From positions 48,062 to 112,061 of the forward strand of contig ONJJ01000004.1 in NCBI GenBank assembly GCA_900318115.1: a stretch of DNA of 64,000 nt. Reading direction: 5' to 3'. Every line of letters begins with the position of its first letter. The first letter of the stretch is position 1. Source of the stretch: an uncultured Prevotellaceae bacterium (GTDB lineage: Bacteria > Bacteroidota > Bacteroidia > Bacteroidales > Bacteroidaceae). The translations under genes were made by a program, and so were the position numbers. This document shows positions 8,589-16,394 of this stretch, piece by piece. Below the pieces are notes generated by a model. It had not been told where the DNA came from and did not search any database. It saw only the letters and a program-made list of their open reading frames with translations.

Positions 8589-9500
8589 TCAGAAGAGAGG
8601 CGAGGGATACACGCCCTCGTCCACCAGCTGCTGGATGCGCTCCACGGTGCCGGGACGGTCGGCGGCATAGGTCACGCCGAACCACTTCGACGTCGTATCG
8701 AGCACCTTCACGGTGGCCGTGCCCTCGTTGATGAGCTTGTCCACCATCAGGGGGATGAAGAACTCAGCCTTCAGGTTCTCCATGTTCTTGGGATTGGAGA
8801 GGAACTCCTTGAAGTACTCCTCGCTGTACTTGAAGTAGTCGGGAGTGAAGCCCCACATGTTCATGCTCACGGGGACGTTCTCGCCGCCCACGGGCTTCCA
8901 TTCGCCGTCTTCCTTGTAGCAGATCTCGCCGTCGATGCGCTCGATTTCGGTGCGCTCCACCACGTCGGTGAGGTTGCCCTGGGCATCCTTGCCGCATACG
9001 CCGCGGGCCACGCTGCCGTTCTCCGAGAGGGTGTTGCCCACGCGGAAGCCCACCATGGCGTACTTACCCGTGCTGCCCTCGGGCAGCTCAGAGAGGAACT
9101 TGCCGATGGTCATGAAGGCGTCGCGGTTGTAGAAGTCGTCGCAGTTGATGACGCAGAAGGGCTCCTTGATGACGTCCTTGCCCATCAGCACGGCGTGGTT
9201 CGTGCCCCAGGGCTTCACACGTCCTTCGGGAACGCTGAATCCTTCGGGCAGGTCGTCCAGGGCCTGGAAGCAGAGTTCGCAGGGGATGTGGCCCTCGTAT
9301 TTCTTCAGTATCTGATTGCGGAACTGGTCTTCGAAGTCGCGGCGGATGACCCAGACGATCTTGCCGAAGCCAGCCTGGATGGCATCGTAGATGGAGTAGT
9401 CCATGATGGTTTCACCATTGGGGCCCAGCGCATCGAGCTGCTTCAGCCCACCGTAACGGCTGCCCATACCGGCAGCAAGGAGGAATAGAGTAGGTTTCAT
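8589..9500 (-). CDS. Sugar-phosphate nucleotidyltransferase family protein
   Basis: 303 aa. The N-terminal LAAGMGSRYGGLKQL is the nucleotide-binding loop of GT-A-fold nucleotidyltransferases, and INCDDFYN gives the metal-binding Asp. Such enzymes make NDP-sugars from a sugar 1-phosphate and NTP; the sugar and nucleotide cannot be read from the sequence. It stands alone with its own promoter (TAACTTTG, minus strand, 9542-9549) and terminator (8421-8459), so it is a single-gene transcription unit. Family assignment is firm and substrate is open. Confidence 0.85.
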   Translation of the reverse strand: MKPTLFLLAAGMGSRYGGLKQLDALGPNGETIMDYSIYDAIQAGFGKIVWVIRRDFEDQFRNQILKKYEGHIPCELCFQALDDLPEGFSVPEGRVKPWGTNHAVLMGKDVIKEPFCVINCDDFYNRDAFMTIGKFLSELPEGSTGKYAMVGFRVGNTLSENGSVARGVCGKDAQGNLTDVVERTEIERIDGEICYKEDGEWKPVGGENVPVSMNMWGFTPDYFKYSEEYFKEFLSNPKNMENLKAEFFIPLMVDKLINEGTATVKVLDTTSKWFGVTYAADRPGTVERIQQLVDEGVYPSPLF

Positions 9501-9541
9501 TTCTGGATTGTTTCTTGGGGTTATTTAGTTAATTCGTGCCG

Positions 9542-9549
9542 CAAAGTTA
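9542..9549 (-). promoter_or_regulatory. -7 box of the nucleotidyltransferase
   Basis: TAACTTTG on the minus strand, the Bacteroidetes TAnnTTTG box, 42 bases before the ATG at 9500. The rest of the 9501-9854 gap is AT-rich with no further gene that I can support. Confidence 0.65.
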
Positions 9550-9854
9550 CGTATTATTTTTCATTCGCGCACTATAAAAGGCACAAAAAATCACCTGCTG
9601 TGCATAAAAAGCATACTTTTCGGCATCCTTTCCGCTCATAAAAGCCAAACGGCCCAATGAAGGGAAGCCTGTTAAGGAAGTCTGTTGCAAATCCTAATGG
9701 AGATAGCCGCGAGGAAGTGAGGAGAACGCTTCTCACGAATAATCAGACATCATAACCTCACTCATGATATGCAAAGCGGTATCTTTGCAATGCAAAAGAA
9801 CCATTGGCGGTCGGCAGAGGGGATGTTTTAGTCGGAAGTAGGCAGGTGCTCTAT

Positions 9855-11483
9855 TTATTTCAGGGCTTCCTGCTGGCGGTTTTCTTGGTAGTGGTCGCCT
9901 ACGAGCTGGAGGAAGCGGCGGCGGAATTTGCGGAGGAGACGGGGATGGGTGGCGGTGATGTCGAGGTGCTGGGAGGGGTCTGCCTGGAGGTCGTAGAGGG
10001 TGTAGTCGGAGACTACTCCGAGCTCGTTGCCTGTGGCGTTGCGCCGGGCTCCTCGATAGGGAGGGATGAGGGCGTAGCGGCCGCATCGGTAGGCGAGTCG
10101 TCCGGCGGCCTCGACGATCATCTCGCGGCGCGCACGGCGGCTCTTGCCGAGGAAGGTGGAGAGGAGGTTCTCGGAGTCGAGTCCTGCGGGCACGGGCTGG
10201 CGGAGCATGGCGGCGAGGGAGGCGAGGAGGTCTTGCTGGGAGACGAGGGCGTCGGAGACGAGCGGGCGGATGTGGCCGCGCCAGTAGATGAAGAAAGGCA
10301 CGCGCGTGCCGGCGTCGAAGAGGCTGTACTTGCCTCCGCGGAGGCCTCCCATGGGGTCGTGGAGGGGTGCGGATTCGCGGGCTCCGTCCTGGTAGCCGTC
10401 GTCGAGGACGGGTCCGTTGTCGGAGCTGAAGATGATGATGGTGTTGTCGAGGAGTCCTTCGCGCTCGAGTTTCTGGATGAGCTGTCCCACGCACCAGTCT
10501 GCCTCGAGGATGACGTCGCCGCGCGGTCCGAGGGCTGTCCTGCCGGCGAAGCGCGGGTCAGGGACGCGTGGCACGTGGGGCTGGTGGAGTCCGTAGTAGA
10601 GGAAGAAGGGCTGGTGCTTGTTGGCGTCGATGAAGGCGTTGCAACGGTCGAGGAAATACTGCGCCATCTGGTCGTCCTGCCATCGTGCGGCGTGGCCTCC
10701 TCGCATGAATCCTATGCGTCCGATGCCGTTGATGACGGTGTTGTCGTGGCCGTGGGAGGAGGGCATGCGTACGAGCTCGGGATTGTCGCGCAGGGTGGGT
10801 TCTCCGGGGAAGTTGTGTTCGTAGCTGACTTCGATGGGGTCGTCGGGGTCGAGTCCTACGACGCGTCCGTTCTCGACATATACGGTGGGCACTCGGTCCA
10901 CGGTGGCCGCGATGATGCACGAGTAGTCGAATCCTATCTCTCGCGCTCCGGGGCGGATGACGTCGTTCCAGTTGATCTTGCCGCGGCCCATGCCGAGGTG
11001 CCACTTGCCGACGGCGGCGGTGGCGTAGCCTGCGTGCTGGAACATGCGCGGGAGGGTGAACTGCTGTGGATCGACGATGAGTGGTGCGTCGCCAGGTAGG
11101 ATGTGGGCGTCCTTGTTCTTCCAGGGGTACATGCCGGTGAAGAGTCCGTAGCGGCTGGGTGTGCTGGTGGCAGAGGTGGCGTGGCCGTCGGTGAAGCAAA
11201 CGCCTCCGCGGGCGAGGCGGTCGATGTTGGGTGTGCGGATGGTGGTCTGGCCGTAGGCGCTGACGTCGCCGTAGCCGAGGTCATCGGCGAGGATGAGTAC
11301 GACGTTCGGGCGCTGGGAGTCCTGCGCGGCAGCGGCTGCGGCGGGGGAGGAGGGAGTTTCGCGCAAATATGCGCGACACCCAACCGAAGGTGAGAGGGGG
11401 CAGCCGGCGGCGAGTGCGAGTGCCGGGGGGCAGCCGGCGGCGAGTGCGAGTGCCGCGAGGGTCAATGTTTTCTGGTGTTCCAT
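9855..11483 (-). CDS. Secreted sulfatase, Ser-type (S-x-P-S-R)
   Basis: 542 aa. The core starts with NVVLILADDLGYGD (metal Asp residues), and STPSRYGLFTG holds Ser107, the residue converted to formylglycine. A Ser-type site needs an anaerobic sulfatase-maturating radical-SAM enzyme; none is in the window. GKWHLG and FSSDNGP are also family blocks. The first ~55 residues are odd: a 10-residue unit ALALAAGCPP/L is doubled (a 30-bp tandem repeat), followed by RAYLRETPSSP, which translates palindromic element B. The start overlaps the upstream sialidase-like gene by 22 bases, so the two are probably translated together and act on the same sulfated glycan. Confidence 0.9.
   Translation of the reverse strand: MEHQKTLTLAALALAAGCPPALALAAGCPLSPSVGCRAYLRETPSSPAAAAAAQDSQRPNVVLILADDLGYGDVSAYGQTTIRTPNIDRLARGGVCFTDGHATSATSTPSRYGLFTGMYPWKNKDAHILPGDAPLIVDPQQFTLPRMFQHAGYATAAVGKWHLGMGRGKINWNDVIRPGAREIGFDYSCIIAATVDRVPTVYVENGRVVGLDPDDPIEVSYEHNFPGEPTLRDNPELVRMPSSHGHDNTVINGIGRIGFMRGGHAARWQDDQMAQYFLDRCNAFIDANKHQPFFLYYGLHQPHVPRVPDPRFAGRTALGPRGDVILEADWCVGQLIQKLEREGLLDNTIIIFSSDNGPVLDDGYQDGARESAPLHDPMGGLRGGKYSLFDAGTRVPFFIYWRGHIRPLVSDALVSQQDLLASLAAMLRQPVPAGLDSENLLSTFLGKSRRARREMIVEAAGRLAYRCGRYALIPPYRGARRNATGNELGVVSDYTLYDLQADPSQHLDITATHPRLLRKFRRRFLQLVGDHYQENRQQEALK
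11359..11390. repeat. Palindromic element B, copy in the sulfatase gene
   Basis: A 7-bp stem (TCGCGCA/TGCGCGA, loop AATA, 11359-11376) is followed by CACCCAACCGAAGG, the reverse complement of the flank seen in the U32 copy. It lies between the signal peptide and the catalytic domain. Confidence 0.7.
11398..11457. repeat. 30-bp tandem duplication in the sulfatase signal peptide
   Basis: Two adjacent copies of a 30-bp unit beginning GGCAGCCGGCGGCGAGTGCG encode the doubled ALALAAGCPP/ALALAAGCPL. Confidence 0.8.
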
Positions 11484-13399
11484 AGTTTGTGGATTGTGCC
11501 GTCGGGGCGGCGGGTGATGACGATGCCTGCGGACAGGGATACCACGGGTCGTCCGCTGAGGTCAAAGGACGTTGAGGATGCCTGGATGGGAGGATTGGAG
11601 GAGGAGCGGGATGGGTTGTTGAGGGATTTGTAGTCGTGGAGTGTGCCGGGGGACTTGACGTCGTGAATGCCGTCGGGCAGGGGCTGCAGGCGGAGTTCCA
11701 TCCATGTCCATGGCCGCAGTTGGTCCACGTCGGGGATGGTCTCGTGGAGGACTGTGCCGTCGCGGTTGTCGGTGACGTCGATGGCGGCTGCCATGCGCGC
11801 TCCTATGGGTGGCTGCTGGCATCCGAGTGCGCTCCACGGTATGGCGGCCTCGATGACGTAGTTGGAGCTGAATGTTCCGGCGACGAAGTGGATGGCAAAG
11901 TCTTCTCCTGTGATGCGCCTCCATGCGCGGCTCTGTCCTCGCTGTGCGAGGTGGGTGCCAGCAGCCCGGAGTTGTAGTTTGTAGCTGGTGGGCTGCGGCG
12001 CTGTCTCGGTGGAGCCTTCGACGTCGAGGAGCAGGGTGACGAGGTCGGGGTTGTTGTTGCCTGTGGCGAGGGTCTTGTCATAGACTCGCGCGAGAAAGTA
12101 AAGGGAGTCGAGGTCATAGGCGAAGTCGGCGATGACGCGTGTGCCGCAGTCGGTGCCGAGCAGGATCTGTGCGGCGTCGTTGCGGGTGTAGCCCTCGCCG
12201 TTGGTCAGTCGTCCGTCCACAGCGGGATGTCCGTAAGCAGCTTGCAGGAGTCGTGTGGGGTATCCCTTGATCATCTCTATCTTCCCGTTGATGCCCGACA
12301 CGGCGACGACGACTCCTGTGTCGATGACAGCGAGTGAGTTCCAGAGTCCCTGGGGGTTGTGCTGCGCCTCGCCGAAGGGCGTGCTGACGGCGCGGAAGTC
12401 GCGTGCCTCGTCGTTGCCCACGGCCACTCGCATCTGTATCTTGCCGTCGTTGCCGTAGGGCGACTGGTGGCTGATGACGGTCTCTCCTGTGGGCAGCTGT
12501 CGGAGGTAGGGTGCTCCTCCAGTGGCGACGGGGCAGAAGTCGAAGTTGAGCGAGCAGTCGCGGTTCTTGTCTGTGGCATTGACCCAGTAGTTCTGCCAGT
12601 TGTTCTGGAGTGTGGTGCGTACGGTGGTGGGGAGGAAGTCGTTGTATCCCCAACCGTTGTCCTCGATGGCGACAACTATCTCCTGGGTGCGCTGGAGGAG
12701 TATGGGCACGGGCATGCCGTCGCGGTAGCCTTTCCGGTAGCTTATTTTCTGTGCCTTGGTCCATGTCTGTCCGCCGTCGAAGCTGCGGCAGAGGGAAATC
12801 TGTTGGTCGCCGTTGGTGGTGTAGGGTCCTTCGTCGGCGAAGTAGAGGTGGAGTTCGCCGGAGGGCAGTTGCAGGAAGCTGGGTTCCCAGCAGCCGTCGT
12901 GGAAGGTGTAGCTGGCGTCGTTGACGAAGATCTCGTCGCTCCAGGAGCGCCCGTTGTCGGTGCTGCGCTTGCAGCGGATGCCGAAGCGGCGGTCCTCGGT
13001 GTAGGGCTCGGAGGGGCGTGGATTGTAGCCCACGACGATGGTGCCGTCGTGGAGCTGGATGAGGTCGGGCACGCAGTTGGGGGTGTTGTTGGTGTTGGTG
13101 ACGATGCGCTTGGCGGCGGTCCAGGTCTTGCCGAGGTTGGAGCTGAAGGCGATGTCGATGCCGCTGTGCTCGCAGGCGGCCATCAGGCGCCCGTCCTGCA
13201 GCTGGATGATGCGCGCGTAGCCGCCGCTGGCGAAGACGGTGCGCCGGGTGGTGGTGTCCCAGAAGATGCGGGGATAGGGATAGGGGGACACGGAGGCGGC
13301 GCGCAGGGGGAAGGAGGAGAAGAGGAAGAGGAGGAAGAAGAGGGGGAGGTGCCGCAATAAAATTGCGGCGGAAAAAACGGGACGGAGGGAGGTTTTCAT
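11462..13399 (-). CDS. Sialidase-superfamily exoenzyme with CBM9-like C-terminal domain
   Basis: 645 aa, secreted. A signal peptide (residues 1-34) is followed by a six-bladed propeller with BNR/Asp-box-like motifs (SSNLGKTWTAA, STDNGRSWSD, SFDGGQTWTKA). Residues ~400-580 resemble a CBM9/DOMON-like sandwich (ADFAYDLDSLYFLARVYD, EAAIPWSALG). The end, FDLSGRPVVSLSAGIVITRR, is a short T9SS-like tail. The superfamily includes true sialidases and exo-enzymes of other specificity; the full Arg triad was not verified, so sialic acid as substrate is only one possibility. The signal peptide (LRPVFSAAILLRHLPL) is encoded by palindromic element A. The stop overlaps the sulfatase start. Confidence 0.8.
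   Translation of the reverse strand: MKTSLRPVFSAAILLRHLPLFFLLFLFSSFPLRAASVSPYPYPRIFWDTTTRRTVFASGGYARIIQLQDGRLMAACEHSGIDIAFSSNLGKTWTAAKRIVTNTNNTPNCVPDLIQLHDGTIVVGYNPRPSEPYTEDRRFGIRCKRSTDNGRSWSDEIFVNDASYTFHDGCWEPSFLQLPSGELHLYFADEGPYTTNGDQQISLCRSFDGGQTWTKAQKISYRKGYRDGMPVPILLQRTQEIVVAIEDNGWGYNDFLPTTVRTTLQNNWQNYWVNATDKNRDCSLNFDFCPVATGGAPYLRQLPTGETVISHQSPYGNDGKIQMRVAVGNDEARDFRAVSTPFGEAQHNPQGLWNSLAVIDTGVVVAVSGINGKIEMIKGYPTRLLQAAYGHPAVDGRLTNGEGYTRNDAAQILLGTDCGTRVIADFAYDLDSLYFLARVYDKTLATGNNNPDLVTLLLDVEGSTETAPQPTSYKLQLRAAGTHLAQRGQSRAWRRITGEDFAIHFVAGTFSSNYVIEAAIPWSALGCQQPPIGARMAAAIDVTDNRDGTVLHETIPDVDQLRPWTWMELRLQPLPDGIHDVKSPGTLHDYKSLNNPSRSSSNPPIQASSTSFDLSGRPVVSLSAGIVITRRPDGTIHKLWNTRKH
13341..13387. repeat. 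Palindromic element A, copy 1 (in a signal peptide)
   Basis: A stem GCCGCAAT/ATTGCGGC with loop AAA (13351-13369) is followed by A-rich DNA and ACGGGACGGAGG. It encodes residues ~4-20 of the sialidase-like protein. A near-identical copy lies at 13460-13507 and a diverged one at 37381-37424. Confidence 0.85.
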
Positions 13400-13459
13400 A
13401 AATTTAGGGAATTAGGATTTTTAAAGTTCGAGGATTAAGAGGGAGGGGAAAGAAGCGGG

Positions 13460-13507
13460 AGGGGGAGGTGCCGCAATAAAATTGCGGCGAAAAAAACGGG
13501 ACGGAGG
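13460..13507. repeat. Palindromic element A, copy 2 (leader region)
   Basis: This copy matches copy 1 over about 47 bases with one difference. It lies in the gap before the sialidase-like gene, 119 bases from copy 1, and not inside a gene. Confidence 0.85.
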
Positions 13508-13566
13508 AAGAGGGGGGACATAGGAGGGGACTTTTTAGGGGGGGATTTGAGGGAGAGAGAGGGCTG

Positions 13567-13612
13567 CAATCTTACAATCTTACAATCTTACAATTGGTTT
13601 TTTCAGAAGGGA
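13567..13612. repeat. 46-bp direct repeat with octamer array, downstream of tamA
   Basis: Three AATCTTAC octamers, then AATTGG, TTTTTT and CAGAAGGGA. The right end includes the tamA stop codon and its last residues. It differs at one base from 16200-16245, in the same orientation. Confidence 0.85.
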
Positions 13613-16182
13613 TAGCCTACGGCGAGGTGGAATCCTACGGAGTCCCAGAAGCGGCGGAGGTTGTAGTATCCGCTGCGTCCGGTGTCGTAGGGAGCGTGGA
13701 TGCCGATGCCGACGTCGAATCGGAGGACGAGGAAGTCGAGGTCATAGCGGAGTCCGGCACCTGTTCCAAGCGCTATGTCGCGGAAGAAGTGGCTGGCATC
13801 GATGGCGGCGCCGGGGCGGTCGGCATCGGGCTGCATGAGCCATACGTTGCCGGCATCGAGGAAGACGGCTCCGGAGAGGGCTCCGACGACGGGGAAACGG
13901 TACTCGGCATTGAGTTCGAGCTTGAGGTTGCCGACCTGGTCCACGTAGCTCCATCCGGAAGCCGAGGGGTGGTAGCGTCCGGGACCAATGGTGCGTACGC
14001 CGAAGGCTCGGATGCTGTTGGCTCCGCCGACGTTGAAGAGGTCGGTGTAGGGTGCCATGGTGCTGTTGCCGTAGCTCCACACGGCTCCGAGGAATGCGCG
14101 GGCAGCGATGGCGGTGCGGGCCGTCACGGGAAAGGTCTCGCGCCACTCGGCGGTGAGCTTGAGGAACTGGGCGTAGGGCACTCCGAGGAGGTTCTTGTTG
14201 CGCTCGCGCACGGGGCGCCCGCAGAGGCTGTAGATGGTGTTGGTGATGTTGCCTGCCTGCTTGGCGTTGAGGATTATGGCGCGGGAGTGGCCGTCGCGAG
14301 CGCGGGGAGCGTAGGTGAAGGTGTAGGACATGGAGGGCACGAGCTGGTTGCGCATGCTGACGTAGAGCGCCTGGTTGGAATTCATGATGGAATCGAAGCG
14401 GGCAGAGCGGTGGGAGAGCATGTTGTAGTCCAGGCGCAGCGGCACGAACTCGTGCTTGATGTCGCGGCGTCGCTGGTAGGTGTAGGTGAGGCGTGCTCCG
14501 AAGCTGATGAGTTGGAAGTAGGAGGCGCGGTTCATCCAGTCGATGTCCAGCTTATAGACGGTGGAGGCCTGCGCGCGCCGGTTGAGTTTGCGTGCGAGTC
14601 CGAAGAACTTCAGGCGCGGATAGGTCAGCGTGAGCGACGAGCCCAGCTCGAAGGAGTTGAGCAGGCTGCGGTCGGTGTCCTCGGAGGGGATGCCCGTCTG
14701 CCACTCGTAGGAGCCATAGACCTTGAAGTTCAGGGTCTCGGCGCCTCGGAAGACGTTGCGCTTGGTCATCCCCCATCCTATTCCGGGTCCCAGCAGTCCG
14801 TTGGTCTTGTTGGTGAACTTGGCTTCGAGCTCGCTGTCGTAGGGCTTGTCGAGGACGGCGAAGATGTTGACGTCGAGGGTGTCACAGGCGGCGGTGGTAT
14901 CGCGCGGTACGTAGTTCATCTGCACGTTGGAGAAGATGCCCATGCCGCCGACCTTGGTCTGAATGAGTTCGTGGATTCGCTGCCGGTAGAGCGCTCCGCG
15001 CTCGTAGAAGAGGTTATGGCGTATGGCTCCGTAGCGTAGGGGCGGCTTTTGGGTGTTGCCGTTCCAGCGGAGGATGTTTCCGTCGCGTGTGAGCATGCTG
15101 TCGGTGACGGCGAAGTCTCCCTGCGAGAGCACGGTGATGCTGGTTCGTCCCATGTAGTAGCGGTTGCGCTCCTGCGGCTTCATGTCGGGCCGTGGCCGCA
15201 CCTGCAGGTGTGCGGTGAGTGGTTTCCGGAGCGTGTCGGCGCGGAAGGTGATGTGCTCTGGGCGATAGAAGTAGAATCCATTGTTGCGGAAGAGTGTGGA
15301 GAGTCGCCGTCGCTCGGCATCGAGCTGTATGGCCGTGAAGGGGTCGCCGGTGTGGAGTGTGCTCTCGTCAGCGGTGGCGCGTATGAGGCTGTCGGTTGTG
15401 TGTCCGAAGCGCTGATATTCGATATTTCCCAGTCGGTAGAGGGGTCCGGGGAAAACGGAGTATCCGATGCGCGCCTTCAGCGAGTCGCGCCGCTCGGGCT
15501 GCACCTCATATTCCACTCGTCCGTGGAAGAATCCGTAGTTGCGGAGGGTGTTGCGCGCAATTTGTGTGCGCAGGCGCGGATTGGCGGTGGAGATGGTGCG
15601 CGGGCGGGCGGCAAAGGAGTCGAACACCCATCGTCCGAAGCGTGTGGTGTCGTTGACGAAGCCGCTGTAGAACCACAATCCCACGGGGAAGGGCCACCGC
15701 GCCGAGGTGCTGCCGAAGACGCTGTTGTTGGGCGCGTAGGCGAGCGCGGCATTCACCTCCTCCTGCGCGGTGCGCATGGCGCCTTGGTAGATGGCTATTT
15801 CGCGGCGCAGGCTGTCGCGCTCCTGACGGCTGAGTTCGTGGTCCTTGGCGCGCTGGCTCATGTGGTGGATCAGGGTGGAGGCATCGACGTTGCCGCTGAG
15901 CAGTCCCTCGACGGTGTTGTAGGCATCGGCGATGGCTGTGATGACGCCTGTGCTGTCCTGCTGCTCCTGGTGTCGGCGTCCGTAGTGGCGCGCGCGGCGT
16001 CCGTAGGCAATTTCGGTGATGCCGGTGTAGAGCACCTCGCCCTCCGGCAGCTTTGCGGTGGTGGAGCAGGAGACGAGCAGCAGCGGGGAGCAGGGAACGA
16101 GGAGCGACAGGCACACAGCAATCCAGAAGGTTGTCCTCCGGACAGCCTCCCGACAATTCTTATTTCCCATCATCTTCTTCAT
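13603..16182 (-). CDS. tamA: Omp85-family outer-membrane protein, TamA-like
   Basis: 859 aa. The N-terminus has a membrane-spanning signal and a possible lipobox (LLLVSCSTT), then KLPEGEVLYTGI, typical of Bacteroidetes BamA/TamA-like lipoproteins. The middle carries POTRA-like repeats, and the C-terminal half is a D15/bacterial surface antigen barrel ending with an aromatic residue (LAVGYPF), the barrel assembly signal. The tamB homologue lies upstream in the same direction, so the pair probably forms a TAM-type assembly or lipid-transport complex across the periplasm. The gap between them (16183-16394) holds repeats but no terminator that I can see. Assignment as TamA and not another Omp85 paralogue rests on the neighbour. 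Confidence 0.85.
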   Translation of the reverse strand: MKKMMGNKNCREAVRRTTFWIAVCLSLLVPCSPLLLVSCSTTAKLPEGEVLYTGITEIAYGRRARHYGRRHQEQQDSTGVITAIADAYNTVEGLLSGNVDASTLIHHMSQRAKDHELSRQERDSLRREIAIYQGAMRTAQEEVNAALAYAPNNSVFGSTSARWPFPVGLWFYSGFVNDTTRFGRWVFDSFAARPRTISTANPRLRTQIARNTLRNYGFFHGRVEYEVQPERRDSLKARIGYSVFPGPLYRLGNIEYQRFGHTTDSLIRATADESTLHTGDPFTAIQLDAERRRLSTLFRNNGFYFYRPEHITFRADTLRKPLTAHLQVRPRPDMKPQERNRYYMGRTSITVLSQGDFAVTDSMLTRDGNILRWNGNTQKPPLRYGAIRHNLFYERGALYRQRIHELIQTKVGGMGIFSNVQMNYVPRDTTAACDTLDVNIFAVLDKPYDSELEAKFTNKTNGLLGPGIGWGMTKRNVFRGAETLNFKVYGSYEWQTGIPSEDTDRSLLNSFELGSSLTLTYPRLKFFGLARKLNRRAQASTVYKLDIDWMNRASYFQLISFGARLTYTYQRRRDIKHEFVPLRLDYNMLSHRSARFDSIMNSNQALYVSMRNQLVPSMSYTFTYAPRARDGHSRAIILNAKQAGNITNTIYSLCGRPVRERNKNLLGVPYAQFLKLTAEWRETFPVTARTAIAARAFLGAVWSYGNSTMAPYTDLFNVGGANSIRAFGVRTIGPGRYHPSASGWSYVDQVGNLKLELNAEYRFPVVGALSGAVFLDAGNVWLMQPDADRPGAAIDASHFFRDIALGTGAGLRYDLDFLVLRFDVGIGIHAPYDTGRSGYYNLRRFWDSVGFHLAVGYPF

Positions 16183-16199
16183 TGCACGCTATCAGCTTT

Positions 16200-16245
16200 C
16201 AATCTTACAATCTTACAATCTTACAATTGGTATTTTCAGAAGGGA
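16200..16245. repeat. 46-bp direct repeat with octamer array, upstream of tamA
   Basis: Same as 13567-13612 apart from one base, in the same orientation, just upstream of the tamA start. A further partial octamer copy follows at 16245-16258. Together the two copies bracket the whole tamA gene. Confidence 0.85.
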
Positions 16246-16274
16246 ATCTTACAATCTTTTTGGTGGTATTCGAC

Positions 16275-16296
16275 GGGCATACACGGGGGTATGCCC
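16275..16296. repeat. REP-like hairpin
   Basis: GGGCATAC - ACGGGG - GTATGCCC followed by CTACGG, between tamB and tamA. An 8-bp perfect stem of the kind found as dispersed extragenic palindromes in many bacteria. Confidence 0.6.
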
Positions 16297-16394
16297 CTAC
16301 GGTGGGTACGCACCCTAAAATGTGAACTAATTGTGCTCATCTGCTTATCTTTTTTACTTTTTATTTCTTTTTTCTCTTATTCTCTTTTCCTTTT

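Noticed and set aside
9780-9787. TATCTTTG box on the plus strand at 9780
   Set aside because: No upstream TTTG at suitable spacing and no gene follows on that strand before the convergent sulfatase end; probably chance.
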